A stretch of 64,000 nt of DNA from Bradyrhizobium betae (lineage in GTDB: Bacteria > Pseudomonadota > Alphaproteobacteria > Rhizobiales > Xanthobacteraceae), in the NCBI RefSeq assembly GCF_004123905.1, contig NZ_MZXW01000041.1, forward strand, positions 248,001-312,000. Reading direction: 5' to 3'. Below the pieces are notes generated by a model that was given only the letters and a program-made list of their open reading frames with translations, was not told where the DNA came from and made no database searches. How positions within the stretch are numbered: position 1 is the stretch's first letter; each line of letters starts with the position of its first letter. This document shows positions 16,554-24,105 of this stretch, piece by piece. A program made the position numbers and the translations under genes.

Positions 16554-18068
16554 ATGAAAATTCGCTTCCTTGTTCTTCTGCCCTTGCTCGCTTCGCTCGT
16601 CCCGGCCGCTCCATCCCTGGCCGCCAGCGACCGCTTTGCGCTGGTGATCGGCAACGCCAAATATCCGGACGCGGATGCCCCGCTGAAGGAACCGCTCAAT
16701 GACGCGCGCGACGTCGCCGACGAGCTCAAGCGCGACGGCTTTTCCGTCGAGATCGGCGAGAACCTGACCGGCGACGGCATGCGCCGCGCCTTCGACAAGC
16801 TCTACGGCAAGATCAAGCCGGGCTCGGTGGCGCTGGTGTTCTTCAGCGGTTTCGGCATCCAGTCGGCGCGCCAGAGCTATCTGCTGCCGATCGATGCACA
16901 GATCTGGACCGAATCCGACGTGCGCCGCGACGGCGTCAGCCTCGAGACCGTGCTCGGCGAGCTCAACACCCGCGGCGCCGGCGTCAAGATCGCGCTGGTC
17001 GACGCCTCCAGGCGCAACCCGTTCGAACGCCGGTTCCGCAGTTTCTCGGCCGGCCTGACGCCCGTTATCGCGCCGAACGGCACGCTAGTGATGTATTCGG
17101 CGGCGCTGGCCTCGGTGGTGTCGGATGCCGGCGGCGAGCACAGCCTGTTCGTCCAGGAACTGCTCAAGGAAATCCGCGTCCCCGACCTGATGGCCGAGGA
17201 AACGCTGAACCGCACCAAGATGGGCGTCACCCGCGCCTCGCGCGGCGAGCAGGTGCCGTGGATATCCTCTTCATTGGCCGAAGATTTCTCGTTCATTCCG
17301 GGTGCTGCCGGGTCGCGCCCTTCAGCGGCGGCACCGCCGCCTCCCGCGCCGCCGCCGGTGGTCGCCAACAACCCGCCGCCGGCACCGCCATCACCGCCTC
17401 CGCCGCCGAAGCCGGCCGATCCGGTTGCAGCTCCTGCGGCTCCGCCCGCACCGGCCCCCTCGCCGAAGCCGCAGGTCGAGGCCGCCCTGCCCCCGCCGCC
17501 GCCACCGGCGAAACCGGCCGATCCTGCTCCCGCGCCGAACGCGGATAGCGGGCCGAACCCGGCCGTGCTGGCAGAGGACCCCACCATCAAGGGCCTGACG
17601 GCCAAGATCGCGGCCAACCCTGACGACGTGAACGCGCTGTACCGGCGCGGTCAGGTTTATGCCAGCAAGGGTGCCTACAACCTCGCGATTAAGGACTTCG
17701 ACGACACGCTCCGGATCAATTCGAAGGACGTCGAGGCGCTCAACAACCGCTGCTGGACCCGCACCGTGATCGGCGACCTCCAGGGCGCGCTGAAGGATTG
17801 CAACGAGGCGCTGCGGCTGCGCCCGAACTTCGTTGATGCGCTGGACAGTCGGGGGCTCGTCAATCTGAAGTCGGGTGCGGTGAAGAACGCCATCGCCGAT
17901 TTCGACGCGGCGTTGCGGATCAACCCGCGCCTGACCTCCTCGCTCTTCGGACGGGGCATCGCCAAGCAGCGCAACGGCTCCGCCCAGGAAGGCGCGCTCG
18001 ACATCGCCAATGCCAAGGCGATGGACCCGAACATCGTTCAGGAATTCGCAAGCTACGGAGTACGCTAG
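16554..18068 (+). CDS. Exported caspase-fold (peptidase C14) pseudoenzyme with TPR repeats
   Basis: A 504-aa protein. A signal peptide lies at residues 1-24, and a caspase p20-like domain at about 27-245. A proline/alanine-rich linker spans about 257-340, and three TPR repeats lie at about 355-475. The domain is clearly caspase-like (FALVIGNAKYP, SYLLPIDA). The catalytic histidine position (normally SGHG) is F100 in FFSGFG, and the catalytic cysteine position (normally DACR) is S152 in VDASRRNPF. Proteolysis by the usual mechanism is therefore impossible. A binding or scaffolding role in the periplasm is likely. It precedes an OmpA-type gene and an RND efflux operon. A related protein lies at 44508-45356. 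Confidence 0.88.
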   Translation: MKIRFLVLLPLLASLVPAAPSLAASDRFALVIGNAKYPDADAPLKEPLNDARDVADELKRDGFSVEIGENLTGDGMRRAFDKLYGKIKPGSVALVFFSGFGIQSARQSYLLPIDAQIWTESDVRRDGVSLETVLGELNTRGAGVKIALVDASRRNPFERRFRSFSAGLTPVIAPNGTLVMYSAALASVVSDAGGEHSLFVQELLKEIRVPDLMAEETLNRTKMGVTRASRGEQVPWISSSLAEDFSFIPGAAGSRPSAAAPPPPAPPPVVANNPPPAPPSPPPPPKPADPVAAPAAPPAPAPSPKPQVEAALPPPPPPAKPADPAPAPNADSGPNPAVLAEDPTIKGLTAKIAANPDDVNALYRRGQVYASKGAYNLAIKDFDDTLRINSKDVEALNNRCWTRTVIGDLQGALKDCNEALRLRPNFVDALDSRGLVNLKSGAVKNAIADFDAALRINPRLTSSLFGRGIAKQRNGSAQEGALDIANAKAMDPNIVQEFASYGVR

Positions 18069-18215
18069 TATTTTTTTGAGTTGAGGCCAGAGGCGCCTCG
18101 AACCCTCGGCGGCCCGAGACCGACTAATGGACGGATGCCGCAGGCGGCCTTTCCGGGGGGGCCTATTGCAGGAATTTTGGAACCAAGCAGGTTAGCTGCG
18201 CAGGAGGGACTGGCA

Positions 18216-18890
18216 ATGAGATTGGCTGCAAAAGGATTTACCGCGATCCTGTCCATCATCACCGTCGGCGCCGCTCTGTCGCTGACGATCCCGCTCGCGT
18301 TCGCCGGCGATGACGGCAACAGCAAGAATGTCACCGAGGACGAGATCGTGCGCGCGCTGGCACCGCCGCCGAAGAAGCCGCTGACCCGCGGCCTCTCGAT
18401 CGCCGCCCCGCAAGCCGATCCCGCCCCGAGCGCGGCTGAGACCAAGCTGATCCAGTCCGTGCGCGGCCGCTCGACCCGGTCGCTGTCCTCGACCGAGCGC
18501 GAGGAAATCGCTTCAGTCGCCAAGGACAAGCCGAACATCGATCTTGAGATCACCTTCGACTACAACTCCGCCAATATCAGCACCAAGTCGCTTGCCTCGG
18601 TCCAGGCGCTCGGCCGCGCGCTGACCAGCCCCGACCTGAAGGGCTCGACCTTCGTGGTCGCCGGCCACACCGACGCCGCCGGCAGCGAAGGCTACAACCA
18701 GGATCTGTCGGAGCGCCGCGCGGATTCGATCAAGCGCTATCTGGTCGAGAAGTACAGCATCACGGCGACCGATCTCGTCACGGTCGGCTACGGCAAGAGC
18801 AAGCTGAAGGATCCGAGCCAGCCGATGGCGGAGGTCAATCGCCGCGTGCAGGTCGTCAACATGGAAAACAAGACCACCGCATCGAAGTAA
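18216..18890 (+). CDS. OmpA-family peptidoglycan-binding protein
   Basis: A 224-aa exported protein with a signal peptide at about residues 1-29 and a linker with proline-rich patches. The OmpA C-terminal domain lies at about 105-218. The peptidoglycan-binding motifs are visible: FDYNSANI, VAGHTDAAGSEGYNQDLSE, RADSIKRYL and NRRVQV. It would anchor an envelope assembly to the cell wall. The start is ATG 18216 with AGGAGGG upstream (18202-18208). An upstream in-frame stretch is rejected, as it has no ribosome site. It follows the caspase-like gene by 147 bases on the same strand and may share transcription. A terminator lies downstream, before the efflux genes. Confidence 0.88.
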   Translation: MRLAAKGFTAILSIITVGAALSLTIPLAFAGDDGNSKNVTEDEIVRALAPPPKKPLTRGLSIAAPQADPAPSAAETKLIQSVRGRSTRSLSSTEREEIASVAKDKPNIDLEITFDYNSANISTKSLASVQALGRALTSPDLKGSTFVVAGHTDAAGSEGYNQDLSERRADSIKRYLVEKYSITATDLVTVGYGKSKLKDPSQPMAEVNRRVQVVNMENKTTASK

Positions 18891-18951
18891 GCACGACGCA
18901 ATCGTTTGAAGTGACCCGTCGTGATGTGGTGTAAAGTCATGCTTCCAAAGC

Positions 18952-18985
18952 GCGTCCCGCAGCCTTGCGGGACGCTGCTTTGTTT
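18952..18985 (+). terminator. Hairpin terminator between OmpA-type gene and efflux operon
   Basis: GCGTCCCGCA pairs perfectly with TGCGGGACGC around a GCCT loop, followed by TGCTTTGTTT. The T-run is broken, so it may be leaky. It separates the pseudocaspase/OmpA unit from the RND genes. Confidence 0.7.
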
Positions 18986-19048
18986 CAGGGAAATGCTCTC
19001 AGCGGGCCTCGTGCGGACGGCCGTGAGCCAGGCCAGGATGATCCGGCG

Positions 19049-19978
19049 ATGAACCTCTCCGACTATCTCAAGCCGGCCGGAACCGTGGTCTTCGTCGTGG
19101 CCCTCGGCGTCGGCTATTATCTGTTCGAGCATCGGAAGCGCCCCGAGGCGAAGGAAACGCCGGGCGAGGCGCTCGTCATCGTGACGAAGTCGACCAATGC
19201 CTGCTTCTCCGACCTCGTCCGCGTGACCGGCTTCTTCGTACCGCGCCGCGAGGCCGTGGTCGTCGCCGACCAGGAGGGATCCAGGGTCACCGACCTGTTC
19301 GTCACCGAAGGCACCATGGTCACCGACAATCAGGAACTGGCGCGCCTGACGGCGCCGCCGCAGATCCCGGGCCAGCCGCAGCGACCCGGTCCGCAAGGCC
19401 CGATCTCGCTGAAGGCGCCTGCGCCGGGCCTCGTCACCGAGGTGCGCACCATCGTCGGCGCGCCCGCCTCGCCGCAGGCCGGCCCTATGTTCCGCATCGC
19501 CGTCAACAACGAGATCGAGCTCGACGCCCAGGTCCCGGCCGTGCACATGCCCAAGCTCAGCGTCGGCGCCACCGTCCGCATCAGCCGCGACGACGCGCCC
19601 GATCTGATCGGGCGGGTCCGGCTGGTCGCGCCCGAAATCGACCGCGCCACGCAACTCGGCCGCGTCCGCATCAGCGTCACCAACAATCCCTCGCTGAAGG
19701 TCGGCGCATTCGCCCGCGCGTCCATCGACGCCAAGCGAAGCTGCGGCGTCGCGGTTCCCAAGACCGCGATCGACCATCTCACCGTGCAGGTCGTCAAAGG
19801 CAACATTGTTGAAACGCGCAAGGTGCGGGTCGGACTGACGTCCGACACCGCCACGGAAATCCTGGAAGGGCTCGATGTCGGCGAAATCGTCGTGGCCGAC
19901 GCCGGCTCTTCGCTGCATGACGGCGACCAGATCAAGACCATGTTCGCCGATGAACTCGATCGCACGCGGGTACGCTAA
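19049..19978 (+). CDS. RND efflux periplasmic adaptor (HlyD/AcrA type)
   Basis: A 309-aa membrane-fusion protein. It has one N-terminal membrane anchor (about residues 11-27), a short lipoyl-like/barrel-sandwich region with a proline-rich insertion (PPQIPGQPQRPGPQGP), and beta-barrel and membrane-proximal domains. It would bridge the RND pump to an outer-membrane channel. It has exactly two cysteines, C52 (ACFSDLV) and C232 (SCGVAVP), matching the two in the mature adaptor at 43457-44344. The start is ATG 19049; an upstream in-frame extension lacks homology character. Its stop overlaps the pump start by one base (TAATG), so the two are translationally coupled. No outer-membrane channel gene is nearby. 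Confidence 0.87.
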   Translation: MNLSDYLKPAGTVVFVVALGVGYYLFEHRKRPEAKETPGEALVIVTKSTNACFSDLVRVTGFFVPRREAVVVADQEGSRVTDLFVTEGTMVTDNQELARLTAPPQIPGQPQRPGPQGPISLKAPAPGLVTEVRTIVGAPASPQAGPMFRIAVNNEIELDAQVPAVHMPKLSVGATVRISRDDAPDLIGRVRLVAPEIDRATQLGRVRISVTNNPSLKVGAFARASIDAKRSCGVAVPKTAIDHLTVQVVKGNIVETRKVRVGLTSDTATEILEGLDVGEIVVADAGSSLHDGDQIKTMFADELDRTRVR

Positions 19979-22900
19979 TGGCTCTCAATATCTCGGCATG
20001 GTCGATCCGGAATCCGCTGCCGTCGGTGGTGTTTTCGATCATCCTCCTGATCCTCGGCTGGACCTCCTTCACCAAGCTCGCGGTAACGAGGCTGCCATCG
20101 GCAGACATTCCCGTCATCTCGGTCGCAGTGTCGCAATTCGGCGCGGCGCCAGCCGAGCTTGAATCCCAGATCACAAAGACGATCGAAGATGCCGTGTCCG
20201 GCGTGGAGGGCGTCCGGCACATCACCTCGCAGATCACCGACGGCCTGTCCGTGACCACCATCCAGTTCGCGCTGGAAACCAACACCGACCGTGCGCTCAA
20301 CGACGTCAAGGACGCAGTGACGCGGGTGCGCTCCAACCTGCCGCAGAACGTCACCGAGCCGCTGATCCAGCGCGTCGACGTGATCGGCCTGCCGATCGTC
20401 ACCTACGCCGCAATCTCGCCCGGCAAGACGCCGGAGCAGCTCTCTTATTTCGTCGACGACGTCGTCAAGCGCGCGCTGCAGGGCGTGCGCGGCGTCGCCC
20501 AGGTCGAGCGCATCGGCGGTGTCGAGCGCGAGATCCTGGTCTCGCTCGATCCCGACCGCTTGCAGGCGATGGGGTTGACCGCCGTCAATGTCAGCCAGAG
20601 CCTGCGCGGCACCAATGTCGATGTCGCCGGCGGCCGCGCCGAGATCGGCAAGAACGACCAGGCAATCCGTACCCTCGCCGGCGCCAAGACGCTGGGCGAT
20701 CTCGCCGGCACCATGATCCCGCTGTTCGGCGGCGGCGAGGTCCGGCTCGACGACCTCGGCACCGTGACCGACACCATCGCCGACCGCCGCACCTTCGCCC
20801 GCTTCAACGGCGAGCCGATCGTCGCGCTCGGCATCAAGCGATCCAAGGGCGCCAGCGACGTGGTGGTCGCAGCCGCCGTTCAGAAGCGGATCGACGTGCT
20901 CAAGGCCGCCTACCCCGACGTCGACCTCAAGGTGATCGACACTTCGGTCGAATACACCAAGGGCAATTACGAGGCGGCGATCTCGACCCTGTTCGAAGGC
21001 GCCATCCTGGCCGTGGTCATCGTGCTGCTGTTCCTGCGGGATTTGCGCGCCACCATCATCGCCGCGATCTCGCTGCCGCTGTCGATCTTCCCGGCGTTCT
21101 GGGCGATGGACCTGCTCGGCTTCTCGCTGAACCTCGTCAGCTTCCTCGCCATCACGCTGTCGACGGGTATTCTCGTGGACGACGCCATCGTCGAGATCGA
21201 GAACATCGTCCGGCACATGAACATGGGCAAATCGCCGTACCGTGCCGCGCTGGAAGCCGCCGACGAGATCGGCCTCGCGGTGATCGCGATTTCACTGACC
21301 ATCATCGCAATCTTCGCGCCCGCGAGCTTCATGTCGGGAATCGCCGGACAGTTCTTCAAACAGTTCGGCATCACCGTCTCGGTACAGGTGTTCTTCTCGC
21401 TGCTTGCGGCGCGCTTCGTGACGCCGGTACTAGCTGCCTACTTCCTCAAGCACGGCAATCACGAGGAGCCGCCGCCCGGGCGCGTGCTGCGGTCCTATCA
21501 CGGGATCGTAGCCTGGTCGGTGAAGCACTATTTCATCACGGTGCTGATCGGCTTCGGCATCTTCGCCGCCTCGATCTGGAGCATCACGCTGCTGCCGCAG
21601 GGCTTCCTGCCGGCGCAGGACAGCGCGCGCTCGCTGCTCGCCCTCGAGCTGCCGCCGGGCACTCAGCTCGCCTACACCGAAAAGGTCACCGAGGACATCG
21701 TCGCGCGCCTGCGCAAGCGCTCCGAAGTGAAGAGCATCTTCGTCGATGGCGGACGCGTTCCACCGGGTACCCAGGAAGTCCGGCGCGCCTCCCTGATCAT
21801 CAACTACACGCCCAAGGCCGATCGCGACATCACCCAGCGCGAGCTCGAATTCTCGATCAGCCAGGAGCTGGAAAACGTTCCCGACATCCGTTTCTGGTTC
21901 CTCGACGAGAACGGGCTGCGCGCGATCGCGCTCGTCGTCACCGGCGCCGACGCCAATATCGTCAACAATGTCGCCAGCGAACTCGCGACGCAGATGAAGC
22001 GGATTCGGATTATCTCTAACGTGATCTCGGAAACCACGCTGGAACGGCCCGAGCTGCGCGTCGAGCCGCGCGCCGATCTCGCCGCACGGCTCGGCGTCTC
22101 GACCGAAAGTCTGTCGCAAACCATCCGCGTCGCGACCATCGGCGACGTCGGCCCTGCACTCGCCAAGTTCGACGTCGGCGACCGCCTGGTGCCGATCCGC
22201 GTCCAGCTCGAGGATGCAGCGCGCGGCAATCTGAAGACGCTCGAGCAGTTGCGCGTACCGCTCGGCGAGCACGGCGAGAAGGGCGGCGTGCCGCTCTCGG
22301 TCATCGCCGACGTCAAGCTCGACCAGGGTCCGACCAGCATCAACCGCTACGACCGTGAACGGCAAGCGACCGTCGCCGCCGACCTCGTCGGTTCCGCCGC
22401 GCTTGGCGATGCGACCAGGATGATCGACGATCTGCCGGTGAAGAAGAGCCTGCCACCGGGCGTGAAGGTGAACCCCTCGGGTGACGCTGAAAGCCTGGCC
22501 GAGCTGTCAGGTGGCTTCGCCACCGCCATCACCGCCGGTCTGATGATGGTCTATGCAGTCCTGGTGCTGCTGTTCGGCACCTTCCTCCAGCCGATCACCA
22601 TCCTGTTTTCGTTGCCGCTCTCGATCGGCGGCGCGATTGCGGCCCTGCTCATCACCGGCAAGCAGCTCACCACGCCGGTGTGGATCGGCATTTTGATGCT
22701 GATGGGCATCGTCACCAAGAACGCGATCATGCTGGTGGAATTCGCCATCGAAGCCATCCACGCCGGCAAGCCGCGCGACGAGGCCATGATCGACGCCGGC
22801 ATGAAGCGCGCCCGCCCGATCGTGATGACCACGATCGCGATGGCCGCCGGCATGATGCCGAGCGCGCTCGCGGTCGGCGCCGGCGGCGAGTTCCGCTCGC

Positions 22901-23121
22901 CGATGGCGCTCGCGGTGATCGGCGGCCTGATCTTCTCGACCATCCTGTCGCTGGTGTTCGTGCCCGCGATGTTCATGGTGATGGACGATCTCGGCGCCCT
23001 GATCTGGCGTTTTGGAAAGCGGCTGATCGTGCATAGTGAGGATGCGGAGACCGCCGGTCATCACGAAGCTGCGGATGCGGCACCAACGCCGAGGAACATC
23101 GTGCACCCCGCCGCGGAGTAG
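19978..23121 (+). CDS. RND efflux transporter permease (AcrB/MdtB family)
   Basis: Inner-membrane proton-driven drug/solute exporter of 1047 aa, normal for the hydrophobe/amphiphile efflux family. It has the expected two halves, each with one leading helix, a large periplasmic loop and a helix bundle. The proton-relay aspartates D401 and D402 lie in helix 4 (GILVDDAIVEIENI), and the partner lysine K914 lies in GIVTKNAIMLVEFA. Its start overlaps the adaptor stop. Substrate cannot be predicted. The C-terminal tail contains several histidines and acidic residues (SEDAETAGHHEAADA). The operon has no TolC-like gene or TetR repressor alongside; the upstream neighbours are the pseudocaspase and OmpA genes. 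Confidence 0.95.
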   Translation: MALNISAWSIRNPLPSVVFSIILLILGWTSFTKLAVTRLPSADIPVISVAVSQFGAAPAELESQITKTIEDAVSGVEGVRHITSQITDGLSVTTIQFALETNTDRALNDVKDAVTRVRSNLPQNVTEPLIQRVDVIGLPIVTYAAISPGKTPEQLSYFVDDVVKRALQGVRGVAQVERIGGVEREILVSLDPDRLQAMGLTAVNVSQSLRGTNVDVAGGRAEIGKNDQAIRTLAGAKTLGDLAGTMIPLFGGGEVRLDDLGTVTDTIADRRTFARFNGEPIVALGIKRSKGASDVVVAAAVQKRIDVLKAAYPDVDLKVIDTSVEYTKGNYEAAISTLFEGAILAVVIVLLFLRDLRATIIAAISLPLSIFPAFWAMDLLGFSLNLVSFLAITLSTGILVDDAIVEIENIVRHMNMGKSPYRAALEAADEIGLAVIAISLTIIAIFAPASFMSGIAGQFFKQFGITVSVQVFFSLLAARFVTPVLAAYFLKHGNHEEPPPGRVLRSYHGIVAWSVKHYFITVLIGFGIFAASIWSITLLPQGFLPAQDSARSLLALELPPGTQLAYTEKVTEDIVARLRKRSEVKSIFVDGGRVPPGTQEVRRASLIINYTPKADRDITQRELEFSISQELENVPDIRFWFLDENGLRAIALVVTGADANIVNNVASELATQMKRIRIISNVISETTLERPELRVEPRADLAARLGVSTESLSQTIRVATIGDVGPALAKFDVGDRLVPIRVQLEDAARGNLKTLEQLRVPLGEHGEKGGVPLSVIADVKLDQGPTSINRYDRERQATVAADLVGSAALGDATRMIDDLPVKKSLPPGVKVNPSGDAESLAELSGGFATAITAGLMMVYAVLVLLFGTFLQPITILFSLPLSIGGAIAALLITGKQLTTPVWIGILMLMGIVTKNAIMLVEFAIEAIHAGKPRDEAMIDAGMKRARPIVMTTIAMAAGMMPSALAVGAGGEFRSPMALAVIGGLIFSTILSLVFVPAMFMVMDDLGALIWRFGKRLIVHSEDAETAGHHEAADAAPTPRNIVHPAAE

Positions 23122-23195
23122 GGCTCGGAACGAGCCGGCTTAGAGGCACACGGTGGCGCAAGTCCCATCGTCCCAGCGAAGTGAAGTTGCCCGAC

Positions 23196-23870
23196 CTACT
23201 CGTTCCGCGCGATCGCCGTCAGCTTCGTCATGTTCCTCAGCAAGATGCGGCCGCGCTGGAGATCCAAAATCGCTTCCTTGCGCCAGGCCTGAAGCTGGCG
23301 GTTGACGCTCTCGCGGGCGGCGCCGACGAAGACGCCGAGCTGCTCCTGGGAGATGTGCACCTCGGAGCCGAAATCGGCGGCGAGCGCGCAGAGACGTCGC
23401 GCCAGGCGAACCGGCAACGGCTGCAGCATGGATTCCTCCATGCGCTCGCTCTGCCAGCGGATGCGCTGGCACAAGAGTGCGATGATCTTGATCGCGACCT
23501 TCGGCTCGCGCTCGAGAAAGGCGAGAAAGTCTTCGCGCCGCAGCACGAACAATTCGCTGGCTTCGCCTGCGGTGGCATCCGCAGTGCGGCTCTGGCCATC
23601 GAGCACCGCGACCTCGCCGAACAGATCGCCCGGCCCCATGAAGTTCAGCGTCAGCCGGCTGCCGTCCGAGGCTCCGGTCTCGATGCGGACCTGGCCGCGG
23701 CGCACGCCGAACAGCGCGTCCCCGGCGTCGCCCTTCTGGAACAGCACCTCGCCATTCCCCAGATGCTGGGTGTGGCAGAGATTGGACAGCCGCTGGAGCT
23801 CGTCCGCGCCGAGGTCGGCGAACATCGGGTTCATCTTCAGGATGACCGCAAATTCGGCCTGCTTGCTCAT
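23196..23870 (-). CDS. Crp/Fnr-family transcriptional regulator
   Basis: A 224-aa regulator. The N-terminal cyclic-nucleotide-binding fold (about residues 12-130) has GDLFGEVAVLDGQSRTADA at the phosphate-binding cassette. The long dimer helix is followed by a winged helix (ISQEQLGVFVGAARESVNRQL, about 170-192). The cassette Arg is present, so cAMP binding is possible. There is no cysteine cluster of the FNR iron-sulphur type. The start chosen is ATG 23870 with GGAAG upstream; a longer N-terminus has no homology character. A CRP-like palindrome stands 92 bases upstream of its start and may be autoregulatory. An adenylate cyclase gene lies 2.5 kb away. Confidence 0.9.
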   Translation of the reverse strand: MSKQAEFAVILKMNPMFADLGADELQRLSNLCHTQHLGNGEVLFQKGDAGDALFGVRRGQVRIETGASDGSRLTLNFMGPGDLFGEVAVLDGQSRTADATAGEASELFVLRREDFLAFLEREPKVAIKIIALLCQRIRWQSERMEESMLQPLPVRLARRLCALAADFGSEVHISQEQLGVFVGAARESVNRQLQAWRKEAILDLQRGRILLRNMTKLTAIARNE

Positions 23871-23961
23871 TTCAACTTCCTTGTGAACTTGCTTGTCAAT
23901 TTCGTCGTCAAATCGTCTGGAACCGGCAACGTCAGAATCGCGTAAAACCGCGCCGGAGAAG

Positions 23962-23977
23962 TGTGTCATAAGTCACA
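23962..23977. promoter_or_regulatory. CRP-like binding site between Crp/Fnr gene and asmA
   Basis: TGTGT-CATAAG-TCACA has the 5-6-5 geometry of the CRP consensus TGTGA-N6-TCACA, with one mismatch in the left arm. It lies in the 235-base gap between the divergent Crp/Fnr and AsmA genes. It could control either or both. Confidence 0.6.
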
Positions 23978-24105
23978 TAACTTTGCAGCACCCCCAGACT
24001 ATTTTTGACCGCTTGGAGCGGCTTGCCGTCCCGGGATAAACTCACGCGCAACGGGCGGGCAAGCGGCCGGGTTCGGCGCCGTTCGTCCGTCGTTGGAAAG
24101 TCGAC

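Noticed and set aside
17322..17570. Proline-rich repetitive DNA as a tandem repeat array
   Set aside because: It encodes the Pro/Ala linker of the pseudocaspase in frame with no exact repeating unit.
16554..18068. Active metacaspase annotation
   Set aside because: Both catalytic positions are changed (F100, S152).
23122..23136. Hairpin GGCTCG-GAA-CGAGCC after the RND pump gene as terminator
   Set aside because: The stem is only 6 bp and no T-run follows, so I do not list it as a feature.
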